Positions 34,511 through 44,187 are shown, counted from the stretch's first letter. The stretch: DNA of 64,000 nt from Paenibacillus sp. A3 (GCF_001399685.1 NZ_JTHN01000142.1:1-64000), one strand, 5' to 3'. A program made the numbers and translations. The notes: a model not told the origin generated them from the letters alone.

Positions 34511-35539
34511 CTATGCCCACTCCGCCAACAAGCGGTCAATTAACCGCACGAGATCGGCGGCCCGGTTCGGCGCCTCCACCGCCCCGTTCAGCAGATCGAT
34601 CAGCGCGATCAGATCGGCGAGCTTGGACTTCAGCTCCCACCGTTCGGGCAGCACCCCGCTCTCCTGCACGTAGCCGCGGATAAAATGACGCTCGAACTCG
34701 GAGCCCGGCGGTTCATAGCGCAGCATATTGCCGATGTCCACCAGCGGCGGACCGGCAAAGGCAAATTCCCAGTCCAGCACAGCCGTTACCTCATACCCTC
34801 CGGAACCGTCCGGCGCCAGCAGCACGTTCCGACCGTTAAAGTCGGAGTGGACCAAGGAATATACCTCCGGCTGCTCCTCCAACAGCCCGGCATGGCGCCT
34901 GCACAGTGCCCATAGCGCTTCGGCCCGTCGGGGACCTAGCAGGCAGCCGGCCTCGCCGTGCATCAAGCTCTGCTCCGCGAAGCCGGTGAACATCGCTTCG
35001 TCCAGCCGCATCGGCGTGCGGATCCCCAGCTCCGGGCCGAGGAGACCGGCCTCCGGAAACGGAAAAGCATGCACGCGTGCCAGCGTTCTGCCGAGCGCCG
35101 CCGCCGAGCAAGCGAGCTCTTCTTGAGAGGCGTTCAGCCGCAGGGACGACAGCAGTTCCCCGCCATGCCATTCAAGCAATGCCCAGGGTCGCGGAAAGCG
35201 GGCGCACGAGGCATCCGCGTAGAGAAAGGCCGGGACCGGAACGGCGGAACGGACCAGCCGGGCAATGGCCTCCTCCTTGCGAAGAACGTCCGCATCGCCC
35301 CGATAAATGCGAAGTACATAGGGTCGCTTCTCTCCGCGCATGCGTATTTTATAATTCGAATTGCTCAGCCCTGTTCCGAGCGACTGCGCGAACTCGACGG
35401 ACCTTCCGGGGAACGCCGGCTCCAACAGCCCGTTCAGCTCCGCCAGACTTAAGCGCACGAACGGCTCTCCCCGCTCCCAACCGGCTTTCTCCCGCCATCC
35501 GTCCTCTCCCGGTGCAGCGTTCTGCCCCGAATCCTTCAT
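34511..35539 (-). CDS. Aminoglycoside-phosphotransferase-fold (APH) family kinase
   Basis: 342 residues. The ATP-binding N-lobe has GTGLSNSNYKIRM and the Lys-equivalent VLRIYRGDADVLRKE. The catalytic loop is LVHSDFNGRNVLL (Brenner motif), and the metal-binding Asp lies in VLDWEFAFAGPPLVDIGNML. Substrate unknown; such enzymes phosphorylate antibiotics, sugars, choline or amino alcohols, and nothing nearby points to resistance. The N-terminal 25 residues are charged and may not all be translated. Confidence 0.9.
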   Translation of the reverse strand: MKDSGQNAAPGEDGWREKAGWERGEPFVRLSLAELNGLLEPAFPGRSVEFAQSLGTGLSNSNYKIRMRGEKRPYVLRIYRGDADVLRKEEAIARLVRSAVPVPAFLYADASCARFPRPWALLEWHGGELLSSLRLNASQEELACSAAALGRTLARVHAFPFPEAGLLGPELGIRTPMRLDEAMFTGFAEQSLMHGEAGCLLGPRRAEALWALCRRHAGLLEEQPEVYSLVHSDFNGRNVLLAPDGSGGYEVTAVLDWEFAFAGPPLVDIGNMLRYEPPGSEFERHFIRGYVQESGVLPERWELKSKLADLIALIDLLNGAVEAPNRAADLVRLIDRLLAEWA

Positions 35540-35593
35540 GCCGCCACGGCTCCTCTCCCCGTTAATGCTCCAACGCAGACCGGCTCGGCTGCC

Positions 35594-38032
35594 TTAAGCA
35601 CCCCCCAGCTTCTTGAGCTCCTCGGCTTCGTTAGGATCTTTGGCGACCAGCTTGTCCACCCACGCTTGATCCGTCTTGCCCTGCTTCTGCAGCGCCGCCA
35701 CGTACCAGCGCGCGATATACCGCTGCACCGAGGAATCCATGTTGTCCGACAAGGCCGGGCGCAGGATGTCCGCCGCTTCGGCATACTTGCCTTGGTCGTA
35801 GTATATTCTTCCCAATACCAAGAGCATCGGTTTCGAGATCTCAAAAGGAGGCACGCTGATCGAAGACGGAATCGATTTCAGCGACTCCCGTTTTTCCTGC
35901 ACGTGCTGATAAATGCCGACGGCTTTTTGATAATACGCGTCTCGTTCCGCCGGCTTCTTCCCCTCTCCCGCAGCGTACCCCAGCTCGTACGTAAGCACCA
36001 TCGCCCGTTCGTACCACATCATATCCCACGGGTATTTCGGGATCGACTCGCTCGCGATCGCCAGCGCCTGCTGGGCATTATCCTGAACCGCCCAGTGATA
36101 TCGGTTCTCGTGAATGCCGTGCGCATAAGGCTCATTGTCCATGTACCGGGCGGCAATCAGCTGGGCTTCCTGCAAATACTGCTTGTCCTTCGTCTGGTTG
36201 TACACGTCGTTCAGGATCCGAATCTTCAGCAGCGCGTAATCCGCATTGGTCGAATGAAGCTCCATGGCGTTATCGATGAAGCCGATAAACTTTTCCAATT
36301 GGACGGATTCCTGCGAAAGCTCGTTGTACGCCTTGCCCGCTTCGCTATTCGCTTTGAGCAGTCGAATCGATACGACGAGCATGCACAAGCTGAGCAGCAG
36401 GACGAAACCCGGGTAAATCCATTTCGCTTTTCCCGATGCGACGGGCAGTTCTTGATCCTTGGCCCCCGGCAGGGCAGCGCCCGCCAGCAGTCCTCCCAAG
36501 CCTATAAAGACAAGAGCGGACAAATAGCCGTAGCTTAAATCGAAGTCCATAAAGCTGTGGGCAAGGAGGGCAACCAGCACGATGAAATAAACGAAATGCC
36601 GCCTTCCGTCCTCTGTCTCGTGATGCTTGATCACATGGCGCACGTAAAAGTACACGATACAGCCGATAAAAGCAAACAGCAGCAGCGCGCCGACCCAGCC
36701 GATATCCGTCAAGGTCTGGAACAAAAAGTTATGCGCCTGGTTCGAGGCGTAGCCGTAGCTTTGGTGCGATTGATACAGCGCAGCCCATGCCCCGCCGCCC
36801 TTCCCGAATAACGGCGCCTCGTTTACGATTTGCATCGCATCCTTATAAAAATACCCCCGCTCCTGCACGCTGTGCTGCTGGAAGTTGATGCTTGCAATCC
36901 GCTGCTGCAGGTTTTCGGGCAGCAGGTTCAGCACCCACTGGCTGTTCAGCACGACCGCGATGCCGATGCCGCCGACCAGCAGGATCACCAGCGGGAACCA
37001 GAGCCGGGCATAGCGAAGCTTGAATTTCTCCTCCAGCTTCCGGACCGCCGGAGGCACGTATTTGTGAATGACCGCCGACAGCAGTGCCACCACCACCGAT
37101 GCGGCCGCCAATTGCAGCCAAGCCTGCGCGGACAGTGCTGCGTTCGAGGTCTTGAACAATTCCGCTCCGATCCGCGTACTCGGTCCGGACAGGATGAAGG
37201 CAGCGGCAGCCGCGATGCCCAGATTGAGGATCATGACGATTTGCCCGGACAAGCGGATAAAAGGCAGCAGAGCGAGCAGCACGACCGGCAGCAGTACGAG
37301 ACCGCCGCGGGATAAAGTCAAGATGAGAGACAGCAGAGCCGGTGCCAAAATTAAGGCGTTTCCTGCGGCTGCGACCCATTTGGAGGAAGAGGCGATCATA
37401 TACAGCGCGCCCAAGATGATGGCAATCAGATAGGCGGCATACGAGTTGGCGTAAGTAAAAGAAGACGTTAGGCGCATGCCGTTGCTGTCGGCTATGATGA
37501 CGCCATGGGCTTGGATATTGCCATACCAGACCAGCAGGCCGTAGATGACCAGCGCGTACCCCGAATACAGAATGCCGTGCTGAACGAGGGCCGCCCCTTT
37601 TTTGTTCCGGGCCAGCACCCAGCTGATGACAAAAAACGCCGCATACATGAGCTCGGCGTACAATCCTTGCAGGGCCAAGTACATGGACGCCGGACGGGTC
37701 AACACGGGAACGAGATAGGCGAGCGGAATGAGCCATACCGCCAGCAGCAGCATGTCCCGCTTGCCGGTCGCTTTAAACGAGGTCATCAAAAACAGCGAAG
37801 TCAGGAACAAAGCGATGTAAACAAAAATATAGGAGCTGTACAGCGGGAAGTTGTACAAGATGTTGTTCCCCGGCTTGGCTTCGTAGGAGAACATCAGAAA
37901 CAATCCCTGATGAAACGGGGCGATGAACAGAAACAACAGGACGAATCCGAGCACCGAATAGAAAAGCAGCGACCCCTTCTCCTGCTCCCGGCTTTCCAGC
38001 CACTGCTTTCTTGAAACATAAGGCGTGTTCAT
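35594..38032 (-). CDS. O-antigen ligase/polymerase-like membrane protein with TPR tail
   Basis: 812 residues. About twelve to fourteen TM helices lie in the first 550 residues, including the Wzy/WaaL-type loop VQERGYFYKDAMQIVNEAPLFGKGGGAW and YASNQAHNFLFQTLTDIGWV. The C-terminal 230 residues are soluble and helical, TPR-like (LLVLGRIYYDQGKYAEAADILRPAL; VRYIARWYVAAL-like repeats). This class links or polymerises surface glycans. It is the first of several glycan-type genes up to 41.2 kb, though the strands are mixed and it is probably its own unit. Confidence 0.85.
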   Translation of the reverse strand: MNTPYVSRKQWLESREQEKGSLLFYSVLGFVLLFLFIAPFHQGLFLMFSYEAKPGNNILYNFPLYSSYIFVYIALFLTSLFLMTSFKATGKRDMLLLAVWLIPLAYLVPVLTRPASMYLALQGLYAELMYAAFFVISWVLARNKKGAALVQHGILYSGYALVIYGLLVWYGNIQAHGVIIADSNGMRLTSSFTYANSYAAYLIAIILGALYMIASSSKWVAAAGNALILAPALLSLILTLSRGGLVLLPVVLLALLPFIRLSGQIVMILNLGIAAAAAFILSGPSTRIGAELFKTSNAALSAQAWLQLAAASVVVALLSAVIHKYVPPAVRKLEEKFKLRYARLWFPLVILLVGGIGIAVVLNSQWVLNLLPENLQQRIASINFQQHSVQERGYFYKDAMQIVNEAPLFGKGGGAWAALYQSHQSYGYASNQAHNFLFQTLTDIGWVGALLLFAFIGCIVYFYVRHVIKHHETEDGRRHFVYFIVLVALLAHSFMDFDLSYGYLSALVFIGLGGLLAGAALPGAKDQELPVASGKAKWIYPGFVLLLSLCMLVVSIRLLKANSEAGKAYNELSQESVQLEKFIGFIDNAMELHSTNADYALLKIRILNDVYNQTKDKQYLQEAQLIAARYMDNEPYAHGIHENRYHWAVQDNAQQALAIASESIPKYPWDMMWYERAMVLTYELGYAAGEGKKPAERDAYYQKAVGIYQHVQEKRESLKSIPSSISVPPFEISKPMLLVLGRIYYDQGKYAEAADILRPALSDNMDSSVQRYIARWYVAALQKQGKTDQAWVDKLVAKDPNEAEELKKLGGA

Positions 38033-38209
38033 TACGATAATTCAACTCCGTCTGTATGATGGGAAAAGGCGGCAAAGGCCCATTCTCCCCCATTCATTAG
38101 ACGCGCCAAATCTGGATAATGTTTCTATATCAATTCCGCATTTCATCATTTTCCCGGACAGCGCATAGGTTGAACTAGAACAAGTATGCAAGCGAAAGGG
38201 GCGGGAGCC

Positions 38210-38689
38210 ATGAAAACCCGGGAACACGGGTTCAAGCTCGGAGTGCTCGTTTATCTGCTCGCCTGGTTCGTCGGAAGCTTCTGGATGACCGGCGCCATCC
38301 GCAGCGGCAGCGTCACCCATTGGCTTGGGGTCAAGCTTCTTCCCCCCGTTGCGGAGTACGCTTACTATGCGCTTGCCGGAGCGATCGGAGGCACCATGTA
38401 CGCCATGCGCTTGTTCTTCGAATATTACGACAGCATGACCCCGCGCTGGTATTGGTGGTACCTGCTTCGTCCGATCAAGTGCGCCGGGGCGGCCATGATG
38501 ACGATCGTTCTGTTCAAAAGCGGCATTATGCTGCTCCAGACCAGCGCCTCGATGGAAGCGAAGATCGGCATCGCGTTTCTCGTCGGATTCGGCTTCGGCA
38601 AGCTGATGGATAAACTGCGGACGCTGACGGAGGCGCTGTTTAACGGTCATAGCAACGGTGGCAAATCGGGGGACGACTCGCCCAAATGA
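38210..38689 (+). CDS. Unknown membrane protein, 159 residues
   Basis: Four predicted hydrophobic helices (LGVLVYLLAWFVGSFWM; YYALAGAIGGTMYAMRLFF; CAGAAMMTIVLFKSGIMLL; IGIAFLVGFGFGKLM) and a hydrophilic tail. The start at 38210 was chosen for AAAGGGGCGGGAG just upstream. No family recognised by eye. It is divergent from the O-antigen ligase-like gene and followed 76 bp later by the acetyltransferase, possibly in one transcript. Confidence 0.7.
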   Translation: MKTREHGFKLGVLVYLLAWFVGSFWMTGAIRSGSVTHWLGVKLLPPVAEYAYYALAGAIGGTMYAMRLFFEYYDSMTPRWYWWYLLRPIKCAGAAMMTIVLFKSGIMLLQTSASMEAKIGIAFLVGFGFGKLMDKLRTLTEALFNGHSNGGKSGDDSPK

Positions 38690-38765
38690 GCTTCGCCACT
38701 GTGCCACGGGCAGCGAAGTATGAATATCCTAGCATATCATGACCCGGAAGGAGGTGCCTGAGCAG

Positions 38766-39344
38766 ATGGATAGCCAATCTCCGATCGAGTCGCTGCGAAC
38801 CCAGCTGCCTTCGAGAACGGTAGATAGCAAAATTTATATCGGGGAATTCACTTACGGTCATCCGGATATCCGGTCTTGGGGCGAAAGCAGCATTCTGATC
38901 ATCGGCAAGTTCTGCTCCATTGCGGACCGGGTGACGATTTTTCTCGGTGGAGAGCATCGCCCCGATTGGGTAACGACATATCCGTTCAACTCCTTGATGC
39001 CCAAGTACTCCTTTATTACAGGACATCCGAAGACCAAAGGAAACGTGACCATCGGGCACGACGTATGGCTCGCCTCGGGGGCAACGATTTTATCAGGGGT
39101 TACGGTCGGGCACGGCGCGGTTGTCGGAGCGGGCGCCGTCGTCAGCAAGGACGTTCCTCCGTACGCCATCGTGGCGGGAAACCCGGCTAAAGTCATCAAG
39201 TACCGGTTTCCCGAAGCGACGATTCAGCGCTTGCTTTGCATCGAATGGTGGAACTGGCCGCTGGACAAAATCGAACGGGCCGTCCCTTTGCTGCTGTCGA
39301 GCGACATGGATGCTTTTTTCCGCTTTTGCGATACGGCCGGCTAA
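38766..39344 (+). CDS. CatB-related left-handed beta-helix O-acetyltransferase
   Basis: 192 residues. Hexapeptide repeats form a left-handed beta helix ([58 protein letters not shown]). WVTTYPF and the C-terminal [17 protein letters not shown] are typical of xenobiotic/CatB-like acetyltransferases. These act on polysaccharide building blocks or on chloramphenicol; the neighbourhood of glycan genes favours the former. AAGGAGG lies about 11 bp before the ATG at 38766. Confidence 0.9.
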   Translation: MDSQSPIESLRTQLPSRTVDSKIYIGEFTYGHPDIRSWGESSILIIGKFCSIADRVTIFLGGEHRPDWVTTYPFNSLMPKYSFITGHPKTKGNVTIGHDVWLASGATILSGVTVGHGAVVGAGAVVSKDVPPYAIVAGNPAKVIKYRFPEATIQRLLCIEWWNWPLDKIERAVPLLLSSDMDAFFRFCDTAG

Positions 39345-39355
39345 TCGCTGGCGAA

Positions 39356-40450
39356 TCAGATCCCGGCGAGACTGAGCACGTTCAGCAGCTTGTCGATATC
39401 GACGACGATATTGTCCGCGCCTACGGCGGGCTTGGGCGGATATTCGATGTCGCACACGACCTCGTAATAATCGACGCCGGCATGACCGCATATTTTCCAA
39501 AAATAGTTATCCACGACCGTACGCGGCGACAGCTCGATAAGCTTCGCTCCGGGAGGACAGAAGGTGATGTTGATATTGCTGCTGCCGAACGGAGCGACAA
39601 CCACGCTGGCGGAGGAGTAGATCGCGATCTTATCCTGCATCGTCAGCGGCGTCGGAACGATCTTCGTAAACCCCTTCCCGCTCAGGACACTCATCACTTC
39701 GTCCTCGTTGACGACGAACCTGGCCGCAGCGTCCTGCCGGCTGACATAGATCCGTTCATAGCCTCCGGCTTGCCCCATCGCCCGCCCTTCTCCCAACCGC
39801 TGGCGGAGAAACTGGTATGCCCATCTCGGACTTTTTCCTACCATCAAGGGAACAGCAGGTACGACCAGCTTGTCGGCCAACAGGTGAAAATCGCTTCGGT
39901 CGACCTGAATCAGCTTATGCATCGGAAAGCCGAGCATGTGGAGAGACTCGTACTGAAACGGATGATGGAGCATACCGATCAAGTATTTGTCGATCGGAAT
40001 GCCGCTTTGCTCAAGCAAATGAAGGCGCGGCAGGATATCGTAGAACCAATGACCGTACACGGCTTGGGTAAAAATGCCTTTCTCGGGCATATTCCATCCC
40101 CAGATCAATGTAGCTACCGTTTCCGCTAAGTATACCGGAGGCGGCAGCAGCCTTCCGTCATGCTCCGGGCAATACAGCTCCACATCGAGCAGCCGCTTGT
40201 TGTTCGGGGTGACCACGTAGCCGTTCCCGGTCATGACGCGTCCGTTCGGGACGACGGCGACGAAGGCCGGATCGAAATGACACTCGCTTCCCCAGCGCGG
40301 AGGATCGAATCCGCCAGGAGCCTCAAGATGAAGCGTCTCCCCGGGATAGATCGTCTTGTAAAATTCCAGCACGAGGCTTCGGTCAAAGGCTGTGGAGTCC
40401 ATCACCCAATCGATGGTTTTGTTGTAGACTTGATCGGGGATTGCATACAT
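39356..40450 (-). CDS. Glycosyltransferase family 61 protein
   Basis: 364 residues. GT61/DUF563 signature stretches: HWFYDILPRLHLLEQSGIP, the central ERIYVSRQDAAARFVVNEDE, and the C-terminal IYSSASVVVAPFGSSNINIT with KLIELSPR. It transfers a sugar (often xylose or GlcNAc) onto a glycan acceptor. The start at 40450 was chosen for GGGAGGCGAGAAAAG on the minus strand. It lies 45 bp downstream of a methyltransferase gene on the same strand, likely one operon. Confidence 0.88.
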   Translation of the reverse strand: MYAIPDQVYNKTIDWVMDSTAFDRSLVLEFYKTIYPGETLHLEAPGGFDPPRWGSECHFDPAFVAVVPNGRVMTGNGYVVTPNNKRLLDVELYCPEHDGRLLPPPVYLAETVATLIWGWNMPEKGIFTQAVYGHWFYDILPRLHLLEQSGIPIDKYLIGMLHHPFQYESLHMLGFPMHKLIQVDRSDFHLLADKLVVPAVPLMVGKSPRWAYQFLRQRLGEGRAMGQAGGYERIYVSRQDAAARFVVNEDEVMSVLSGKGFTKIVPTPLTMQDKIAIYSSASVVVAPFGSSNINITFCPPGAKLIELSPRTVVDNYFWKICGHAGVDYYEVVCDIEYPPKPAVGADNIVVDIDKLLNVLSLAGI

Positions 40451-40495
40451 CTTTTCTCGCCTCCCATTCATCATAAAAATGCGAATGCCTACTCA

Positions 40496-41176
40496 TCAGG
40501 TCCCGTCGACATAATGCGCGACAAGCTCATCCTGACGCTCCAGCACCGCCCGGAATGCCGGAGGACATCCTTTCGGCAAGAGGACGCCGAGGCCGTTGGA
40601 GTGAGGGAACTGGAGATGCGGATGTTCGCCGATGAGCTTCTCCCACAAACGGTACACACCGAAATCGCCCAGCCGGACAACAATATCGTGAAACAAAACG
40701 ATACCGTTCTCCGCCAGCTTCGGGTACCACGTCGCATAATCGTGCAGTACCGCATCATACGTATGGTAGCCGTCAATGTGCAGCAGATCGACCGAACCGT
40801 CGGGAAACCCGGCCAGGGCCTGGTCGAAATTGCAGCGAACCAGATAGCCGATGCCCGGAAATTCCCGGAGCGTCACGGATTGCACGGCCTCATAGATATG
40901 ATCGCCGCCATAATAGCCGGTATGCGGATCGCCTTGCCACGTATCGACGGCGAAGCAGCGGGCAGGCAAATTCCCGTCCTTGACCGCCTGGCAAAAGCTG
41001 AAGAAGGAAGTGCCGTAAAACGTGCCCAGTTCCGCAATAAGACCCGGCTTGGCAAAACGCACAAGATCGTAAGCGAAACGGCGGTGGCCGGACCATGCGC
41101 CGTTCGTCATATAGGTTAACGGCAGCTCGGGGGCGTGATCCGCGGCAAACCGTACAGGATGATATTCCCAATCCAT
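40496..41176 (-). CDS. Class I SAM-dependent methyltransferase
   Basis: 226 residues. SAM-binding motif I is LIAELGTFYGTSFFSFCQAV (E-x-G-x-x-x-G), the acidic end of strand 2 is FAVDTWQGD, and DLLHIDGYHTYDAVLHDY resembles Methyltransf_24 proteins, which modify sugars in glycan clusters. The start is ATG at 41176 (AAGGCGGTGG upstream on the minus strand); a GTG four codons earlier is possible. It probably precedes the GT61 gene in an operon. Confidence 0.88.
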   Translation of the reverse strand: MDWEYHPVRFAADHAPELPLTYMTNGAWSGHRRFAYDLVRFAKPGLIAELGTFYGTSFFSFCQAVKDGNLPARCFAVDTWQGDPHTGYYGGDHIYEAVQSVTLREFPGIGYLVRCNFDQALAGFPDGSVDLLHIDGYHTYDAVLHDYATWYPKLAENGIVLFHDIVVRLGDFGVYRLWEKLIGEHPHLQFPHSNGLGVLLPKGCPPAFRAVLERQDELVAHYVDGT

Positions 41177-41307
41177 CGAATAAACCACCGCCTTGAGGAA
41201 ATTCCCGAAACAACCTGCGGGTATGTCTTATTCTATGTCCAACTCATCCGGCCGGGATGGGCAGGTAAATAAGGGGAAAAACACATTTTGAACCGCTTTT
41301 GCTTTCA

Positions 41308-41336
41308 TTGACTTGAAACGGACCGTATCATACAAT
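41308..41336 (+). promoter_or_regulatory. Sigma-A promoter for the ABC exporter operon
   Basis: TTGACT (41308-41313), 17 bp, TACAAT (41331-41336). This is a near-consensus housekeeping promoter. Transcription would begin near 41343, exactly at the 5' arm of the leader hairpin. Confidence 0.8.
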
Positions 41337-41342
41337 GGGATT

Positions 41343-41387
41343 GCATGACCGAACCGGCCAGAGCCTGGAAGCGGCCATGCTTTTTTT
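41343..41387 (+). terminator. Leader terminator/attenuator before the ABC exporter
   Basis: GCATGACCG (41343-41351) pairs with CGGCCATGC (41372-41380) with one A-C mismatch, followed by seven T (41381-41387). It lies between a strong promoter and the first gene (start 41424), so it must reduce or regulate readthrough or produce a short RNA of about 45 nt. Confidence 0.7.
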
Positions 41388-41423
41388 ATTGGGGAACGAG
41401 TTCCGGGGATGAGAGGTGTGCTG

Positions 41424-42212
41424 ATGGAAACCACAAGAGAAGCGATCCTGTCCATTCGCGGCTTGCGAATGATGTATGGAGACCGCTACGTGCTCAGAGG
41501 AATCAATCTTGACGTGTATCCGGGACAAATCATCGGATATATCGGACCGAACGGCGCGGGCAAGAGCACCACGATCAAAACGATGCTCGGCCTCGTGGAG
41601 GGCTACACCGGAGAAATCCGTATTTTCGGCAAAGACATCTCGGACGGCAGTGTGGACTATAAGCAGCGGATCGGGTATGTGCCCGAAACGGCCGAAGTGT
41701 ACGACGCCCTGACGGCGAAAGAATATTTGACCTTTATCGGCAATTTGTACGGACTGGAGGACGAGCAGGCGGAATGGAAAGCCAAACGGCTGATCGACCT
41801 GTTCGGGTTGGAGGACGTTTATAATGCACGGATCGTTTCGTATTCCAAAGGCATGCGCCAAAAGGTGCTGCTCATCTCCAGCCTGCTGCACAACCCGGAC
41901 ATTTTGTTTTTGGACGAGCCCTTGAGCGGACTGGATGCCAACAGCGTCATGGTGGTGAAAGAAATTTTGGCGCAGCTGGCCGCACAGGGCAAGACGATCT
42001 TCTATTCCTCGCACATCATGGATGTGGTCGAAAAGATCAGCAACCGCATCGTGCTGCTTGACGGCGGGGAGATCGTGGCGGACGGAAGCTTCGACGAGTT
42101 GAAGGCGCAGAGCCGGGAAGGATCGCTCGAAGAGATCTTCAACCGGCTGACGGGCTTCCATGAGCATAAAGAGATTGCGGAACGGTTCGTCTCCGTCGTG
42201 CAAGAGGTGTAG
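41424..42212 (+). CDS. ABC transporter ATP-binding protein
   Basis: 262 residues. Walker A is GPNGAGKST, the signature is YSKGMRQKV, Walker B is ILFLDEPLSGLD and the switch His is in YSSHIMDVVEK. It is the ABC-2/exporter type. The start at 41424 was chosen for AGAGGTG about 5 bp upstream; the frame is open from 41409. It is followed by its permease after 3 bp, so the pair is coupled. Confidence 0.93.
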   Translation: METTREAILSIRGLRMMYGDRYVLRGINLDVYPGQIIGYIGPNGAGKSTTIKTMLGLVEGYTGEIRIFGKDISDGSVDYKQRIGYVPETAEVYDALTAKEYLTFIGNLYGLEDEQAEWKAKRLIDLFGLEDVYNARIVSYSKGMRQKVLLISSLLHNPDILFLDEPLSGLDANSVMVVKEILAQLAAQGKTIFYSSHIMDVVEKISNRIVLLDGGEIVADGSFDELKAQSREGSLEEIFNRLTGFHEHKEIAERFVSVVQEV

Positions 42213-42215
42213 GCG

Positions 42216-43865
42216 ATGAGGGAATTCGTATCGCTTAAGGTGCTGGACCGGTTCCAGTCCCTGTTCGAGAGGCTGGGCGTCGATTACCCGTTGATGCGCA
42301 AAATTTTGCAGATCAAGCTGACGATCGACGGAAGGCGGATGCCTACCATCTTTAATCAGAGCGGCAAGAGAACCGGGGCGGGCGATCAGAACAATTTCGT
42401 GAAGTCTCTTGGCTTGTATGCTTTGATGGGGCTGGTTATGGTCCCCTTCGTCGTGATGGGCGATAACTATATGTTCCAGATGAGCTTTGTGTTGGGCCTG
42501 TTGATGTTCCTGGTCATGACTTCCTTGATTTCGGACTTTTCTACCGTTCTGCTCGATATCCGGGACCGGCACATTATCGCCTCGAAGCCGGTCAACCGGC
42601 GGACGATCGGCATGGCGAAGACGCTGCATATTTTGATTTATTTATTCTTTTTGACTGGGGCGCTCTGCGCTGCGCCGATGATTGCGGCCATGGTCAAGCA
42701 TGGCGTTTTGTTTTTTCTCTTGTTTGTGGTCGAAATCGTGCTGACGGATGTGCTGATCGTCGTTGTGACGGCCTTTTTGTATATGCTGATTCTGAAGTTT
42801 TTCGACGGGGAAAAGCTGAAGGACATGATCAATAACGTGCAAATCATCCTGTCCATCGCAATTACCGTCGGCTATCAATTTATCGGAAGGTCGTTCGACC
42901 TCATGCAGCTTCAGATCGTATTCGAGCCAAAATGGTGGCAGGCGTTGATTCCTCCCCTGTGGTACGGGGCAACGTTCGAATGGCTGCTTCGCGGTCAGGC
43001 GACCCCGCATTTCATCGTCTTTACGCTGCTGGCGCTCGCCACGCCGATCGTTTCGATTCTGATCTACATTAGACTGATGCCCTTCTTCGAGCGCAGCTTG
43101 CAGAAGCTGGCGAACGACAGCGCGAAAAAAGGTAGGGAGCACAGCCGGTGGCTGAATTTCGTTTCCAGGTTTGTTTGTTCAGGACGGGAGGAGCGCACCT
43201 TTTTCCGGTTCGGCTCGCTGATGATGGGCAACGAAAGGGAGTTCAAGCTCAAGGTATATCCTTCGCTGGGCTTCTCGATCGTGTTTCCGTTCATTTTCTT
43301 TTTCAACGTGCTGCGGACCCAGCCTTTCAGCGAGATCGCAGCGAGCAAATGGTATCTGAACATTTATTTCTGCGCGCTGCTGATTCCTACTGTCGTCATG
43401 ATGCTTCGCTACTCAGGCAAGCACAAGGGCGCCTGGCTCTACAAAACGATGCCGCTGTCGAGTCCGGCGCCTATTTTCCGGGGGACGATCAAAGCGTTCC
43501 TCGTCCGGCTGTTTATGCCCGTGTACCTGATCGAGAGCGTTATTTTTATCGCGCTGTTCGGGGCGCGCATCGTTCCGGATTTAATCGTCGTTGCTCTAAG
43601 CGTGCTGCTGTACACGGTCATTTGCTTCCTTACCTTCCGCAAGGCGCTGCCGTTCTCGGAGTCCTTCGAGGCGGTGAAGCAGAATGACGGCCTCGTTGTC
43701 TTGCTGCTTCTGCTGCTCCTCGCTCTGTTCGCGGGCGTTCATCTGGCCAGCACATTCGTCACCGGCGGGGTCTACGCGTATATGGCGCTGCTGGTCGTGC
43801 TGAATGCCGTGGTCTGGCGGAAAGGGTTCGCCATCTCGTGGAATGCCTTACGGGACAAAGGATGA
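42216..43865 (+). CDS. ABC transporter permease (exporter type)
   Basis: 549 residues with about twelve hydrophobic helices in two groups, separated by a cytoplasmic loop (about 285-335, SLQKLANDSAKKGREHSRWL). A conserved cytoplasmic stretch DIRDRHIIASKPVNRRTIGMAK follows the third helix. It is the partner of the upstream ATPase. The substrate is unknown; the regulated leader upstream suggests a specific inducing condition. A terminator lies 22 bp after the stop. Confidence 0.85.
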   Translation: MREFVSLKVLDRFQSLFERLGVDYPLMRKILQIKLTIDGRRMPTIFNQSGKRTGAGDQNNFVKSLGLYALMGLVMVPFVVMGDNYMFQMSFVLGLLMFLVMTSLISDFSTVLLDIRDRHIIASKPVNRRTIGMAKTLHILIYLFFLTGALCAAPMIAAMVKHGVLFFLLFVVEIVLTDVLIVVVTAFLYMLILKFFDGEKLKDMINNVQIILSIAITVGYQFIGRSFDLMQLQIVFEPKWWQALIPPLWYGATFEWLLRGQATPHFIVFTLLALATPIVSILIYIRLMPFFERSLQKLANDSAKKGREHSRWLNFVSRFVCSGREERTFFRFGSLMMGNEREFKLKVYPSLGFSIVFPFIFFFNVLRTQPFSEIAASKWYLNIYFCALLIPTVVMMLRYSGKHKGAWLYKTMPLSSPAPIFRGTIKAFLVRLFMPVYLIESVIFIALFGARIVPDLIVVALSVLLYTVICFLTFRKALPFSESFEAVKQNDGLVVLLLLLLLALFAGVHLASTFVTGGVYAYMALLVVLNAVVWRKGFAISWNALRDKG

Positions 43866-43887
43866 GCACGAGCCGGACTCGGACATG

Positions 43888-43934
43888 AAAAGAACCTCCG
43901 TTTCCACGATATCGGTGGATTCGGAGGTTCTTTT
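43888..43934. terminator. Intrinsic terminator of the ABC exporter operon
   Basis: AAAAGAACCTCCG (43888-43900) pairs with CGGAGGTTCTTTT (43922-43934), with an inner CCAC/GTGG stem. The T-run follows the 3' arm. Confidence 0.9.
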
Positions 43935-44001
43935 GCTGCGTGAACGACGATGCCTGCCCGTTTGCGCGGAAGCGGTGTGATTACCGGGAGCGCCGAAAAA
44001 T

Positions 44002-44187
44002 TAGAGGAACTGCGATGCGCTAACGCAGCCAATCAGCCGTTTGCTCGGACCATAGAGGATCTGAGGTGCGCTGATCACGTCCCCCGAGGCAGCATGAACA
44101 TTTTTCGACACGATTAAGTCACTTTTTGTTCCGCTATGCTTCGATAACGGGTTCAAAAACGCCGCTTTGCGCATCGTAATTCCTCTA
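44002..44187. repeat. Second type of palindromic repeat
   Basis: TAGAGGAACTGCGATGCGC (44002-44020) and GCGCATCGTAATTCCTCTA (44169-44187) are inverted copies matching at 17 of 19 positions. A third, direct, degenerate unit TAGAGGATCTGAGGTGCGC lies at 44053-44071. No ORF inside is convincing. It lies between the exporter terminator and a gene scar. The stretch 43866-44268 holds only this and the terminator. Confidence 0.65.

Noticed and set aside
35666-36538. 290-codon frame opposite the O-antigen ligase-like gene
   Set aside because: The minus-strand product has coherent TM and TPR structure, while the plus-strand product is Arg/Gln/Leu low-complexity.
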